A stretch of DNA of 64,000 nucleotides from an uncultured Prevotellaceae bacterium. GTDB taxonomy: Bacteria; Bacteroidota; Bacteroidia; Bacteroidales; Bacteroidaceae. The position numbers and the translations under genes were made by a program. Numbering within the stretch: position 1 is the first letter of the stretch; each line of letters opens with the position of its first letter. The DNA is taken from positions 1 through 64,000 of the forward strand of contig ONQT01000001.1 in assembly GCA_900320045.1 (NCBI GenBank), given 5' to 3'. This document shows, piece after piece, positions 15,906 to 25,295 of the stretch. A model generated the notes under the pieces. It ran no database searches and was not told the origin of the DNA. It saw only the letters and a program-made list of their open reading frames with translations.

Positions 15906-18758
15906 TTATTCAAATCTCAAAATGGCTCTTAGATGTCCCTTTCCTTTGCTCCAGAAAGGCTGTGCCGACGGGCCGTTGAGGTCGGTAGTGTTCACCTTGT
16001 TGCGAACGGCAGGAATGGCTCTCAGGATGCTGATGCCTGTCTCGGGCAAGGTGTAGAGCAGGTGGTCGCGTCCGTCGCGTGGAGTATAGATGCCTATCTT
16101 CCCGTCGAGGGTCTCAATGCCCACCTTGCCTTCTGTTGTCGTCAGTTGCATCCATGAGACGTTGGATAAGTATCCCTTGAACTCAGGATATTCAAACGAC
16201 TCGCCAGGAATGGGGTCGTTATAGTTGTTCTGCCAGTAGCCATACTGCGGACCTTCCATGCGGTTCTTCCACACACGATAGGGTCCTTTGCCTACCCATT
16301 GCTTGCTCTTCACTTGCTGCTCGGGATAGTCGAAACAGATCCCCATCAGGTCGACAACACCATTGAAGTAGTAGTCGGCATTCATATACAGACCACCATC
16401 GCTGAGGAAACGGTAGGTTACCTGTTGCAACGAACCGTGACGATACTCAGCCACCAGCGTGCTGTCGCTGAAAGCAAAACCTGCAAAGGAACCCTGATCG
16501 GCATATTCTGTATAATCCGTCTTCTTCTGGAAGGCCTCCTTGTCGTCGTGATTATAGAAGCCGTCCTCCGAGCGGTCGGCACGCTTGGCAGCGACAAAGC
16601 GTGGACCGTTGCCAAACGACAATTTCTTGCCGTTGACCATCACCTGCATCAGACGACCTGTCTGCTTGCAGAAAGTATATTCACGCTGGCCATTCGTAAC
16701 CGACAACTGGTTGTCATTCTCCGTATAAGTGTACTTCCGGGTGTTCTCACGCAGGGTCTTTTGGCCCAGGTTGCCTGCCTTGATTCTATTCTTGTGGACC
16801 CAGGTAAACACCTCCTGTCCATTGGGGTCTGTAGCAGTCAACTGTATCACCTCGGCATCAGTCCTGTCCATTACCAGCTTGCCTAATTGGTGGGGAGCCA
16901 CATCGGGCGATGTGAGCTTGCCCTCCTTGATGACCTTCATCTGTGTCTCGCCGTAGGCTGGCATCTGCAACAACTTATAGCTGAACTGGCAGTCCTTCAG
17001 GTTCGTGAAGTCATAGCAGTTCTGAATCCGGATGATGCCCTGTTCCCAATACAACACCTGTATAGGGCTCCAAACCTCGCGGATGGTATAGAAGGAGCCC
17101 TCCTTTTCCATGTGAGGACCTACGATGCCGTCAGCTCCGAAGTTACCCATGCAGTCGATGTAGGGAGACCCAGCGGGTGAACCGCTAGGAGCGAGATCGG
17201 TGCGTACCACACCCTGGTCCATCAGGTCCCACAGGAAACCACCGGCACAGCGCGGATTCGACATCATCAGCTTCCAATAGTCTTTCAGTCCTGCTCCGTG
17301 ACCACCGTCGTAAAGACCATGCAGGAACTCTGTCGGCATGAAGATTTCCTTCTGTCGCATATACTCTGCCGTCTCGCCCCACGAGCGATAGTGCTTGGTC
17401 TCAAAGCCGTTGCGGTTAGCCCACGGATAGAGCACCACGCGCTTCTGCGGGTCGTTCTTGGTGAAGTAAGGCTCCAATTCGTAGTTGAAACCACCCTCGT
17501 TACCATTGCTCCAGAAGATAATACTGGGGTGGTTGACGTCTCGTTGCACCATCTCCTCAACGATCTGCGAACCGATGATAGTCTCGTGAGCCCAATGCCA
17601 GCCGGGCATCTCGCATTCCACATAAAGACCCAACGAGTCGCAGGCATCCAGGAACTCGGGGTCGGCAGGATAGTGCGACAGGCGCACAGCGTTCATATTC
17701 ATGCTCTTGATGAGTAAGACATCCTCGATGTTCTTCTGCTTCGACAGAGTGCGCCCCGTCTCAGGACGGAACGAGTGGCGATTGGCACCCTTCACAATGA
17801 CCTTCTGTCCATTGATAAAGAGACCATCCTCCTTGTCGCCGGCATACTGGTGTCGATATTCTATCGTGCGGAAGCCGAACTTCTGGCGCTCCATATGAAG
17901 GGTCTTACCCTGCTGGTCTTTTAACTTAAAGACGGCAGTATAGCGGTAGGGTTGCTCGGCATTCCACGCCTTGATGTCCTTGACGCTGAAATCGACCTTG
18001 GCACCGTCGCTGGTGATGGGAAGAGCGGAACTCTTCCCCACAGTCTTTCCGTTGGCGTCGATGATGTCGACGGAAACGGAGCTGCCCGGTACGGCACGGT
18101 TCAGAAACACATCAGCCATGAAACGCCCGTCGCCTTTGGCATCAATGGCCACACGCTGGATGTTCTGTGCAGGCTTGGAGATGATAAACACCGGACGCCA
18201 GATGCCTCCGAAGTTCCAGTAGTCAGCTCGGCGCTCAGCCAGGTTCACTTGTGGCACACTGCTCTCCTTCAGCACCTCCACTTCGAGGCGGTTCTTCTTG
18301 TTGCCGAAGAATACGCGGTCGGAGACATCAATGGTATGACGCGTAAAGCCGCCTTGATAGGTGCCGTTGCCTGCCTTGCGCCCGTTGATTTTCACACGAA
18401 TCTCGGTGAAGGCAGCCTCAAAGACCAGCTGAATCTGTCGGCCTGCCCACTCCTTAGGCAGCGTAAACTCATGCTTGTACAGACCCTTCTCGTCGGCAAT
18501 GCCCTCAGGTGTAGCCTTGCCGTAGAAACGCATACCATACTGATAGGTGCCAAAACCCTGCAGTTCCCAGCAGGAGGGTACACCAATCTTCGTCCACTTG
18601 CCGCTATTGCGACCGTCTGTGCACTGGAAGTCCCATTGTACCATATCGTCACAACCGTGACCACTCAGATACTGCAACTGCGTATCTGTTAACGACTGCG
18701 CCTGAAGTGTTGCCGTAGCTGTCAGCCCCAGCAGCGCCAAAAGAAAAAACCGTCTCAT
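15906..18758 (-). CDS. Secreted GH2 beta-galactosidase-like hydrolase
   Basis: First gene of the hydrolase operon; 950 residues. The signal peptide MRRFFLLALLGLTATATLQA is followed by Gln. Domains follow the LacZ order: jelly roll with WTKIGVPSCWELQGFGTYQYG, Ig-like domain, TIM barrel with GANRHSFRPETGRT, acid/base Glu421 in WSNGNEGG and nucleophile in MPTEFLHG, then a C-terminal beta-galactosidase small-chain-like domain (AEYRHGSLQQVTYRF). It probably acts on beta-linked galactose in pectin or arabinogalactan; the substrate is inferred. The stop is one base from the GH106 ATG. Two inserts (APSGSPAGSP and GKSSALP) coincide with palindromes. No susC/susD or sensor gene is adjacent. Confidence 0.9.
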   Translation of the reverse strand: MRRFFLLALLGLTATATLQAQSLTDTQLQYLSGHGCDDMVQWDFQCTDGRNSGKWTKIGVPSCWELQGFGTYQYGMRFYGKATPEGIADEKGLYKHEFTLPKEWAGRQIQLVFEAAFTEIRVKINGRKAGNGTYQGGFTRHTIDVSDRVFFGNKKNRLEVEVLKESSVPQVNLAERRADYWNFGGIWRPVFIISKPAQNIQRVAIDAKGDGRFMADVFLNRAVPGSSVSVDIIDANGKTVGKSSALPITSDGAKVDFSVKDIKAWNAEQPYRYTAVFKLKDQQGKTLHMERQKFGFRTIEYRHQYAGDKEDGLFINGQKVIVKGANRHSFRPETGRTLSKQKNIEDVLLIKSMNMNAVRLSHYPADPEFLDACDSLGLYVECEMPGWHWAHETIIGSQIVEEMVQRDVNHPSIIFWSNGNEGGFNYELEPYFTKNDPQKRVVLYPWANRNGFETKHYRSWGETAEYMRQKEIFMPTEFLHGLYDGGHGAGLKDYWKLMMSNPRCAGGFLWDLMDQGVVRTDLAPSGSPAGSPYIDCMGNFGADGIVGPHMEKEGSFYTIREVWSPIQVLYWEQGIIRIQNCYDFTNLKDCQFSYKLLQMPAYGETQMKVIKEGKLTSPDVAPHQLGKLVMDRTDAEVIQLTATDPNGQEVFTWVHKNRIKAGNLGQKTLRENTRKYTYTENDNQLSVTNGQREYTFCKQTGRLMQVMVNGKKLSFGNGPRFVAAKRADRSEDGFYNHDDKEAFQKKTDYTEYADQGSFAGFAFSDSTLVAEYRHGSLQQVTYRFLSDGGLYMNADYYFNGVVDLMGICFDYPEQQVKSKQWVGKGPYRVWKNRMEGPQYGYWQNNYNDPIPGESFEYPEFKGYLSNVSWMQLTTTEGKVGIETLDGKIGIYTPRDGRDHLLYTLPETGISILRAIPAVRNKVNTTDLNGPSAQPFWSKGKGHLRAILRFE
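17172..17186. repeat. 5-bp palindrome, loop GTGAA
   Basis: Arms AGCGG / CCGCT in the GH2 gene, encoding PSGSPAG. Confidence 0.5.
18018..18038. repeat. 8-bp palindrome, loop CGGAA
   Basis: Arms GGGAAGAG / CTCTTCCC in the GH2 gene, encoding GKSSALP. Confidence 0.7.
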
Positions 18759-18805
18759 AGTATATAGCTATACATTATTATATATATAGAGACGAACAAC
18801 GCTAT

Positions 18806-18813
18806 GAAATGTA
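18806..18813 (-). promoter_or_regulatory. Weak -7-like box for the hydrolase operon
   Basis: TACATTTC on the minus strand (one mismatch to TAnnTTTG), about 47 nt before the first GH2 ATG and after the pnp terminator. No good -33. It is the only candidate in the gap. Confidence 0.25.
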
Positions 18814-18819
18814 ACCGAA

Positions 18820-18854
18820 CAAGCCCCGATAAGCGTTAGGCTTGTCGGGGCTTG
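18820..18854 (-). terminator. Terminator of pnp
   Basis: A 15-bp stem (CAAGCCCCGATAAGC against GCTTGTCGGGGCTTG, one G-T pair) with a 5-nt loop, 20 nt after the pnp stop. The T tract is weak. It separates pnp from the hydrolase operon. Confidence 0.75.
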
Positions 18855-18873
18855 CAATAGTATGTGATGGTGA

Positions 18874-21201
18874 TTAGAAATCCATCTTATCGAGCTCGTC
18901 GCTGAAGTCCTTGGGCTCGTTAGCGGGCTCATGGAACTCCTCGTTGCGCTCACGGCGCTCGCCACGCTCAGGGCGAGGACGACGCTCACCGCGGTCACGG
19001 CGCTCGCCACGCTCAGGACGCTCCGGACGGGGACGACGCTCGCTACGGGCAGGACGCTCCTGATAACCCTCGGGCTTCTCGATAAGCACACGGTGAGAGA
19101 GTTTGAACTTACCGGTCTTCGGATCAATCTCCAGCAGCTTCACGGTAATCTTGTCACCCTCCTTGATACCTGCCTCTTCGACAGTCTCCAGGCGCTTCCA
19201 GTCAATCTCGCTGATGTGCAGCAGACCGTCCTTGCCAGGCATGAACTCCACGAAGCAGCCGTAAGGCATGATGCTGCGGACAGTACCTTCGTAGACCTCA
19301 CCGACCTCGGGAATAGCCACGATGGCACGAATCTTGGCGATGGCAGCGTCGATGCTCTCCTTGTTGGGAGCGCTGACCTGTACCTTGCCGACGCCGTCTT
19401 CCTCATCAATCGTGATGGTAGCACCGGTGTCTTCCTGCATCTGCTGGATGATCTTTCCGCCCGGGCCAATAACAGCACCAATGAACTCCTTAGGAATCTC
19501 GAAGGCCTCGATACGGGGAACCTGCGGCTTCATCTCGGCACGAGGCTCGGCGATGGTGTCGGTGATGCAGTTCAGGATGTGCTCACGACCGGCCTTAGCC
19601 TGCATCAGAGCCTTCTCCAGAATGTCGAACGACAGACCGTCGCACTTGATATCCATCTGGGTTGCAGTCAGACCGTCCTTGGTACCGGTGGTCTTGAAGT
19701 CCATATCACCCAAGTGGTCCTCATCGCCGAGGATATCGCTCAGCACAGCATACTTGTCCTCGCCGGGGTTCTTGATCAGACCCATAGCGATACCGCTGAC
19801 AGGCTTCTTCATGGGAACACCTGCATCCATCAGAGCCAGCGTGCCTGCACAAACAGTAGCCATAGACGAAGAACCGTTAGACTCCAGAATCTGGCTGACG
19901 ACACGAACGGTGTAGGGGAAGTCGGCAGGAATCATATCCTTCAGACCGCGCCAAGCCAAGTGTCCGTGACCAATCTCACGACGGCCTACGCCGCGCTGAG
20001 CTTTGGCCTCACCCGTACAGAACGGGGGGAAGTTATAGTGCAGCAGGAACTTCATGTAGCTCTTGTCCAGCACATCGTCAACGAGCTTCTCGTCAAGCTT
20101 GGTACCCAGTGTTACGGTGGTCAGCGACTGTGTCTCACCACGGGTAAAGATGCTACTTCCGTGAGGCATGGGCAGCGGAGAAACCTCGCACCAGATAGGG
20201 CGGATCTCGTCGGTCTTACGACCATCGAGACGGATACCCTCGTCGAGGATGCAACGGCGCATGGCGTCACGCTCTACGTCGTGGTAGTAGCGGTCCATCA
20301 TGGCATATTTCTCTTCCAGCTCGTCCTCGCTCAGTTCAGTATGCTCGGCAGCATACTTCTCCTTGAAGTCGGCCAGAATCTTCTCGAAGGCCTCAGCACG
20401 CTGATGCTTCTCGAGAGCCTGCTTGGTAACATCGTATGCGGGCTGATACAGCTCCTTGTTCATACGCTCACGCAGCTCCTCGTCGTTCACCTCGTGGTTG
20501 TACTCGCGCTTGATGTCCTTACCGAGCTCCTTGCTCAGCTCAGCCTGCAGCTCACACATGGGCTTGATGGCATCCATAGCAGCCTTCAGGGCACCGAGCA
20601 GATCCTGCTCTGATACTTCCTTCATCTCACCTTCCACCATCATGATGTTCTCGGCCGAAGCACCAACCATGATGTCCATATCGGCTTCCTTCATCTGCTC
20701 GAAAGTAGGATCAATGACATACTCGCCATTGATACGAGCCACACGCACCTCAGAGATGGGGCACTCGAAGGGGATATCTGAACATGCCAGCGCTGCCGAT
20801 GCAGCAAAACCTGCCAAAGCATCGGGCTGGTCAACACCGTCGGCGCTGAACAGCATTACGTTGACAAAAACTTCTGCGTGATAGTTAGAGGGGAACAGCG
20901 GACGGAGCACGCGGTCAACCAGACGGCTCGTCAGAATCTCATTGTCAGAGGCTTTACCCTCGCGCTTGGTGAAACCGCCAGGAAAACGTCCTGCTGCGGC
21001 ATACTGCTCTCTGTAGTCTACCTGCAGAGGCATGAAATCTGTTCCGGGAACTGCATCTTTTGCGGCACAAACAGTAGCCAGCAGCACAGTGTTGTTCATG
21101 CGGAGCATTACACTGCCATCGGCCTGCTTTGCCACTTTCCCGGTCTCAATTGTGATGGTTCTTCCATCAGGCAATTGAATACTTTTTGTAATTACGTTCA
21201 T
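18874..21201 (-). CDS. pnp: Polyribonucleotide nucleotidyltransferase
   Basis: PNPase, a phosphorolytic 3'-5' exoribonuclease that acts in mRNA decay and tailing. It has two RNase PH domains ([21 protein letters not shown] at the start; [17 protein letters not shown] and [16 protein letters not shown] in the second), a KH domain with [17 protein letters not shown] near residue 570, and an S1 domain with [20 protein letters not shown] near 635. Length 775 includes a ~60-residue Arg/Glu-rich tail (repeats of RRPRPER and GERR). Such a tail could add RNA binding. Its own promoter lies 56 nt upstream and a strong hairpin downstream, so it is monocistronic. Confidence 0.97.
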   Translation of the reverse strand: MNVITKSIQLPDGRTITIETGKVAKQADGSVMLRMNNTVLLATVCAAKDAVPGTDFMPLQVDYREQYAAAGRFPGGFTKREGKASDNEILTSRLVDRVLRPLFPSNYHAEVFVNVMLFSADGVDQPDALAGFAASAALACSDIPFECPISEVRVARINGEYVIDPTFEQMKEADMDIMVGASAENIMMVEGEMKEVSEQDLLGALKAAMDAIKPMCELQAELSKELGKDIKREYNHEVNDEELRERMNKELYQPAYDVTKQALEKHQRAEAFEKILADFKEKYAAEHTELSEDELEEKYAMMDRYYHDVERDAMRRCILDEGIRLDGRKTDEIRPIWCEVSPLPMPHGSSIFTRGETQSLTTVTLGTKLDEKLVDDVLDKSYMKFLLHYNFPPFCTGEAKAQRGVGRREIGHGHLAWRGLKDMIPADFPYTVRVVSQILESNGSSSMATVCAGTLALMDAGVPMKKPVSGIAMGLIKNPGEDKYAVLSDILGDEDHLGDMDFKTTGTKDGLTATQMDIKCDGLSFDILEKALMQAKAGREHILNCITDTIAEPRAEMKPQVPRIEAFEIPKEFIGAVIGPGGKIIQQMQEDTGATITIDEEDGVGKVQVSAPNKESIDAAIAKIRAIVAIPEVGEVYEGTVRSIMPYGCFVEFMPGKDGLLHISEIDWKRLETVEEAGIKEGDKITVKLLEIDPKTGKFKLSHRVLIEKPEGYQERPARSERRPRPERPERGERRDRGERRPRPERGERRERNEEFHEPANEPKDFSDELDKMDF

Positions 21202-21256
21202 CTTGTTTTAAAACATCTAATAAAATAAAAAGTGCACCTTAGCACAAAATTGGGCA

Positions 21257-21264
21257 CAAAGGTA
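21257..21264 (-). promoter_or_regulatory. -7 box for pnp
   Basis: TACCTTTG on the minus strand with TTCG 20 nt upstream. The leader is ~50 nt, long enough for control. Confidence 0.7.
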
Positions 21265-21321
21265 CACATTATTATATAAAGAAACGAATAATCTTGGTAA
21301 TAATTATTGTTTTTTAGGAAT

Positions 21322-22086
21322 TTAGGGCTGACTTTCGCCCTCTACGTACTCTTCGAGGAACATGTGCTCGCCGTCATAGACCGCATAAGTAAACTGCGAA
21401 ATCCAGTCGCCAAGTATCATCAGCCGACTGTGGCGCGCCAGCTTGATGTCCAGTTCTATATGGCGATGGCCGAAGATGAAATAGTCGATATTGGGATGCT
21501 CCTCGATATACTGCTTGGCGAAGAGCACCAAGTGCTCCTTGTTCTCACCCAGATAGACGGCATCGTTCTTCTCCTTATGCTTGATATAGCTGTGCTTGGC
21601 CCACAACTGACCGAAGCCGATGCCCCAGCGGGGATGCAGTCCGGAGAACAACCACTGGCAGAAGCGGTTATGGAAGATGGCACGTATCACCTTGAACGAC
21701 TTATTGGGGTCGCCCATGCCGTCGCCGTGAGCCAGGAAGAACTCATGTCCGTAAATTTCAGTCGTCTCGGCCTGATGGTGCAGGATGACGCCACACTCCT
21801 TCTGCAGGTAGTCATACGCCCAGATGTCGTGGTTGCCGGTAAAGTAGTGAACCTCCACGCCCATGTCCGTCAGCTCTGACAACTTACCCAGGAAACGGGT
21901 ATAGCCCTTGGGCACGGCATAGCGGTATTCGTACCAGAAGTCGAACATGTCGCCCAGCAGATAAATAGCCTGCGCCTTCTCCTTGATGCTGTCAAGAAAA
22001 CGTACCAAACGGCGTTCCTGCGTTCGTTGATGCGGAACGGCCCACGAGCCCAGATGGGCGTCACTCAGGAAATACACATTCTTCAT
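21322..22086 (-). CDS. lpxH: UDP-2,3-diacylglucosamine diphosphatase
   Basis: Lipid A pathway enzyme that cleaves UDP-2,3-diacylglucosamine to lipid X at the inner membrane. It is a calcineurin-type metallophosphoesterase with the metal motifs in order: FLSDAHLG (Asp9, His11), YLLGDMFDFW, YFTGNHDIW, FLAHGDGMG and FGHRHIELD. Length 254 is normal for Bacteroidetes. It follows the SufT-like gene by 45 nt, with no promoter but a four-unit heptad array in the gap, so the two are likely co-transcribed. Confidence 0.92.
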   Translation of the reverse strand: MKNVYFLSDAHLGSWAVPHQRTQERRLVRFLDSIKEKAQAIYLLGDMFDFWYEYRYAVPKGYTRFLGKLSELTDMGVEVHYFTGNHDIWAYDYLQKECGVILHHQAETTEIYGHEFFLAHGDGMGDPNKSFKVIRAIFHNRFCQWLFSGLHPRWGIGFGQLWAKHSYIKHKEKNDAVYLGENKEHLVLFAKQYIEEHPNIDYFIFGHRHIELDIKLARHSRLMILGDWISQFTYAVYDGEHMFLEEYVEGESQP

Positions 22087-22114
22087 GGAACTTGAAACTT
22101 GAAACCTGAAACTT
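22087..22114. repeat. Heptanucleotide array in the sufT-lpxH gap
   Basis: Four contiguous 7-bp units: GGAACTT, GAAACTT, GAAACCT, GAAACTT, directly abutting the lpxH start codon and so replacing any ordinary ribosome-binding site there. Confidence 0.8.
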
Positions 22115-22131
22115 TTATGATTACCCTTATA

Positions 22132-22452
22132 CTAATCGAAGCCCAGCTCGACGCGAGCCTCTTCGCTCATCATCGACTGGTCCCAGGCGGGTTCGAACAC
22201 CAGATTGACGTTGGCCGTCTGGATACCGTTGACACTCTCCACCTTAGTGCGTACATCTTCTAATATAAAGTCGGCTGCCGGACAATTCGGTGCCGTGAAC
22301 GTCATATCCAGATCAACGCTTCCATCCTCCTGCACGTCAATCTTGTAGATCATTCCCAAGTCATAGATATTGACCGGAATCTCAGGGTCGTACACTGTCT
22401 TCAGCACGTCCACGATACGCTCTTCCAGCTCTGTCTTTTCTTCTTGCGTCAT
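22132..22452 (-). CDS. MIP18/DUF59 iron-sulfur assembly protein (SufT-like)
   Basis: A 106-residue cytosolic protein of the MIP18 (DUF59) family, linked to maturation of iron-sulfur proteins. Typical blocks are VYDPEIPVNIYDLGMIY (containing DPE) and FTAPNCPAADFI with the conserved Cys, ending EPAWDQSMMSEEAR. I start at the ATG at 22452. A longer frame from TTG at 22479 would begin inside the promoter box and is rejected. It is the first gene of a pair with lpxH. Confidence 0.9.
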   Translation of the reverse strand: MTQEEKTELEERIVDVLKTVYDPEIPVNIYDLGMIYKIDVQEDGSVDLDMTFTAPNCPAADFILEDVRTKVESVNGIQTANVNLVFEPAWDQSMMSEEARVELGFD

Positions 22453-22476
22453 ATTCTTATATAAACTATTTGCGCA

Positions 22477-22484
22477 CAAAGGTA
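22477..22484 (-). promoter_or_regulatory. -7 box for sufT-lpxH
   Basis: TACCTTTG on the minus strand, 24 nt before the ATG. It settles the start choice. Confidence 0.7.
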
Positions 22485-22680
22485 ATCATTATTTTTCATA
22501 TTACGGCTTTTCTTGTTAATTTTCTTACTTCTTCAGCAACGGAAAGGGACTTCTGCAGCAACGAAACGGGACTTGACCGATATGCTGACTATAGTCGGAA
22601 GATAGGCAAACATAGGCTTAAAGATGGATAAACCCGGATTTTGAGGTTATTTTGCCTATGTATTTCGGAAACAAAACAAA

Positions 22681-22707
22681 GGAAGTGACCTATTGTCGGT
22701 CACTTCC
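22681..22707 (-). terminator. Terminator after tRNA-Pro
   Basis: A 10-bp perfect stem GGAAGTGACC / GGTCACTTCC with a 7-nt loop, followed on the minus strand by TTTGTTTTG. It could also act on plus-strand transcripts. Confidence 0.85.
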
Positions 22708-22717
22708 TTTTCTCGTT

Positions 22718-22793
22718 TGGTCGGGATGAGGCGACTCGAACGCCCGACCCCTACGTCCCGAACGTAGTGCGCTACCAACTGCGCTACATCCCG
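22718..22793 (-). tRNA. tRNA-Pro (CGG)
   Basis: A 76-nt cloverleaf with encoded CCA: acceptor CGGGATG/CATCCCG, discriminator A, anticodon stem CTACG/CGTAG around loop TTCGGGA, giving anticodon CGG. Confidence 0.95.
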
Positions 22794-22832
22794 AAAGCCC
22801 CCGAAAAGCGCAATGCTTTTCAAAAGCGCCTG

Positions 22833-22840
22833 CAAAGGTA
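22833..22840 (-). promoter_or_regulatory. -7 box for tRNA-Pro
   Basis: TACCTTTG on the minus strand, 39 nt before the tRNA. Confidence 0.65.
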
Positions 22841-22900
22841 CGAAATAATTATGAATTATGAACGATGAATTAAGAAATATTTTAGTTTTAGGGCGAAAAA

Positions 22901-22932
22901 TTTGTTGGAACGGCAAAAAAAGGGTATCTTTG
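22901..22932 (+). promoter_or_regulatory. Promoter of the pectinesterase gene
   Basis: TTTG at 22901-22904, 20 nt, TATCTTTG at 22925-22932. Confidence 0.8.
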
Positions 22933-22952
22933 CAACTGAATTTACGACAAGT

Positions 22953-24017
22953 ATGAAACGACTACTAATCTCCATAACCTTCCTTCTGGGAAGTGTTGCC
23001 CTGTTGGCGCAACACGTGATTGTTGTCAAGAAGGGAGACGTAGAGAGTCTGTTGGCTGCTATCGACGAAGCCAACAATCGAAATGCCAGCAAAGATGCCG
23101 AACCGCTGTTCATCCTGATACCCGACGGCTACTACGACATGGGCGACCGTGTGCTGACACGCATCTCAGGACATCGTGTGGCGCTGATTGGCCAAAGCAC
23201 CGAGGGTACCATCATCCGAAACAAACCCGACGTGAAGACGGAGAGCATCTCGAAGACCGCCGTATTGCAAAACCGCGGCTGGGGCAACTACTACCAGGAC
23301 CTGACGCTGAGGAACGACCTGGACTACTACCACGTGGAACCCGACGGACGGGCAGTCTGCCTGCAGGACAAGGGCAACCGAACCATCTGCAACCGCGTCC
23401 GCATGCTATCGTATCAAGACACTTACTATTCAGACAACGAGAAGTGCCAGCACTACATGAAGGACACGGAGATTCACGGCACCATCGACTTCATCTGCGG
23501 AGCCGGCGACGTGTGGTTCGAGCGTTGCCGCATTGTGACGGAAAAGCGCACGCTGGACGGTTCGGGCAACAACATCATTGCTGCTCCGCGAACAGCAGAC
23601 ACCCAGTGGGGATACATCTTCAACCGCTGCACAATAGAAAACAAGGTGTCGACCTTCTACTATGGTCGCGGCTGGCATACGAAGCCGATGTGCGTATGGC
23701 TTCACACCCGACTGCTCTCGCCCGACAAACTGCTGGCGGAGCGCTACGACCCGAAGGCCATGAAGCAGTCGAAATGCTACTTCTGGGAATACGGCACCAC
23801 CGATGCCAATGGGCACGACATCATGCCGCAGTCGAACGTCGTCACCTTTACTCTGCGCGACGACACACTCCCCTACCAGACGGAAACCGTCCTGACAAAA
23901 CAGGAGGCAGAGAAATACCAGATGAAGAATGTCTTCACCGACTGGCAGCCCGACAAGGAGCTGAAACAGTGGGAAAAGCAAGGCAAGAAACTCAAGAAGC
24001 GCCACAAGCTGAACTAA
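22953..24017 (+). CDS. Secreted pectinesterase-family protein (CE8)
   Basis: Removes methyl esters from homogalacturonan, outside the cytosol. The signal peptide MKRLLISITFLLGSVALLA is followed by Gln. The beta-helix carries the CE8 blocks: GRAVCLQDKGNRT, SYQDTYYS (first catalytic Asp), GTIDFICGAGDVWFE (nucleophile Asp) and FYYGRGWHTKP (substrate Arg). At 354 residues it is a normal catalytic domain. The ATG at 22953 is 20 nt after the promoter; the frame also opens at a TTG inside the promoter, which I reject. A pectin role fits the GH106/GH2 operon 4 kb away, although they are not co-transcribed. Confidence 0.87.
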   Translation: MKRLLISITFLLGSVALLAQHVIVVKKGDVESLLAAIDEANNRNASKDAEPLFILIPDGYYDMGDRVLTRISGHRVALIGQSTEGTIIRNKPDVKTESISKTAVLQNRGWGNYYQDLTLRNDLDYYHVEPDGRAVCLQDKGNRTICNRVRMLSYQDTYYSDNEKCQHYMKDTEIHGTIDFICGAGDVWFERCRIVTEKRTLDGSGNNIIAAPRTADTQWGYIFNRCTIENKVSTFYYGRGWHTKPMCVWLHTRLLSPDKLLAERYDPKAMKQSKCYFWEYGTTDANGHDIMPQSNVVTFTLRDDTLPYQTETVLTKQEAEKYQMKNVFTDWQPDKELKQWEKQGKKLKKRHKLN

Positions 24018-24040
24018 GAACGGAGGAGAGCAAACAAGAA

Positions 24041-24061
24041 CGGAGGGGCAGAACCCCTCCG
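24041..24061. terminator. Convergent hairpin, loop CAGAA
   Basis: 8-bp perfect arms CGGAGGGG / CCCCTCCG between the convergent pectinesterase and threonine aldolase genes, followed by AACTGTTTT. The loop is identical to those of palindromes inside the GH2 gene at 9696 and 10512. Confidence 0.7.
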
Positions 24062-24068
24062 AACTGTT

Positions 24069-25094
24069 TTATAAGACTCGCTGTAGCTCGTCTATCTCTT
24101 CCTGCGTCGTGGCCCAGGAAGTGACGAAACGACAGATGGTGTGATGCTTGCCAGCCTGGCCGAAATGGGTGAAGATGAAGTGCTGCGACAGTCGCTCCAC
24201 CTCCGCATCGGACAGTACGATGAACTGCTGGTTGGTGGGGGAGTCGACGAAGAACTCATAACCTTTCTCCTGAAAGATACGCTTCATCTGCATAGCCATC
24301 TTAATGGCGTGCTCGGACAGTTTGAAGTAGAGATTATCCGTAAACAAAGCATCAAACTGCAAACCTATCAGCGCTCCCTTAGCAATGACGGCACCGTGCT
24401 GTTTTTGGATGGAGAAGAAGTGTTTGTGAGCCTCGCGGTTGGTAAAGACCACCGCTTCACCACACAGGGCACCTATCTTCGTTCCGCCAATGTAGAACAC
24501 GTCGCAATGGCGCGCTAGGAAAGGCAACGTGACGTCGCACTCCTCAGCCATCAAACCATAGCCCAGGCGCGCTCCGTCAATGTAGAGGGGAATGTGGTAG
24601 CGCTGGCAGACGTCATAGATATCCGTCAGTTCCTGAGCCGAGTAGAGTGTGCCGAGCTCGGTGGGGAAGGTGATGTACACCAATCCGGGATATACCGCAT
24701 GGGCATTGTTGCCGTCGTGCATGAAGTCGTCCAGATACTGGTCCAGTGTCTTGGCACTCATCTTGCCCTGATCCTCGGGCAGCGTAATGATCTTGTGCTC
24801 CGTAAACTCAACGGCTCCAGCCTCGTGGACGTTGATATGGCCACTGCTGACGCAGATGACGCCCTCATACTGATAGAGCATGGAATCAATGGTGGTAGCA
24901 TTGGTCTGCGTGCCTCCCGTCAGGAAGAAAATCTGGGCATCGGGCATACCGATAGCCTCGCGGATACGGCCTTTGGCGCGCTCGCTGAATTCGTCGAAGC
25001 CATAGGGCGTAGGCTTGGCATTGTTATACTTGACCAGGTTCTCTAGCACCAAAGGGTGTGCACCATTGTTATAGTCACATTCAAAGGATATCAT
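24069..25094 (-). CDS. Low-specificity L-threonine aldolase
   Basis: A PLP enzyme (fold type I, beta-eliminating lyase family) that splits threonine or allo-threonine into glycine and acetaldehyde. It shows ECDYNNGAHPLVLE at the start, FLTGGTQTNAT, the YIDGARLGYGLMAE block that binds the pyridine ring, and the Schiff-base Lys in YIGGTKIGALCGE. The 341-residue length is standard. It has its own promoter at 25158-25165 with a ~60-nt leader. No neighbour shares its pathway. Confidence 0.92.
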   Translation of the reverse strand: MISFECDYNNGAHPLVLENLVKYNNAKPTPYGFDEFSERAKGRIREAIGMPDAQIFFLTGGTQTNATTIDSMLYQYEGVICVSSGHINVHEAGAVEFTEHKIITLPEDQGKMSAKTLDQYLDDFMHDGNNAHAVYPGLVYITFPTELGTLYSAQELTDIYDVCQRYHIPLYIDGARLGYGLMAEECDVTLPFLARHCDVFYIGGTKIGALCGEAVVFTNREAHKHFFSIQKQHGAVIAKGALIGLQFDALFTDNLYFKLSEHAIKMAMQMKRIFQEKGYEFFVDSPTNQQFIVLSDAEVERLSQHFIFTHFGQAGKHHTICRFVTSWATTQEEIDELQRVL

Positions 25095-25157
25095 GGTTCT
25101 GTTGCTTTTTCGTTGTTACGCTATCGCAATATGACGATGTTTCTACTTTTGCAGCCG

Positions 25158-25165
25158 CAAAGATA
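25158..25165 (-). promoter_or_regulatory. -7 box for the threonine aldolase gene
   Basis: TATCTTTG on the minus strand. Confidence 0.6.
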
Positions 25166-25260
25166 CAAAAATTATTCCATTATAGCTTGACTTACATTAT
25201 TATTTTTTAATACACGCAAAATTTTTAGGTAAAACATGGTGCAGTGTGCCGCCTTTTTTG

Positions 25261-25268
25261 TAATTTTG
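25261..25268 (+). promoter_or_regulatory. -7 box for the purH-mre-dprA run
   Basis: TAATTTTG, 27 nt before the ATG at 25296. It is the only convincing promoter before the ten-gene run that ends at 35921. Confidence 0.55.
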
Positions 25269-25295
25269 CAGCCAATTATATAACGTTATATTTTT

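Noticed and set aside
16898..16913. CACATCG/CGATGTG palindrome in the GH2 gene
   Set aside because: The loop is only 2 nt and lacks the family pattern; the encoded residues look like normal protein.
18931..20613. 560-codon plus frame opposite pnp
   Set aside because: Long only because of pnp codon usage on the other strand; Thr/Leu-rich with no motifs.
22453..22479. N-terminal extension of the SufT-like protein from TTG
   Set aside because: The TTG is part of the TACCTTTG promoter box; the ATG at 22452 is better placed.
22546..22600. Two CAGCAACG-AAGGGACTT-like units before tRNA-Pro
   Set aside because: Only two imperfect copies in a non-coding stretch; too little to call an element.
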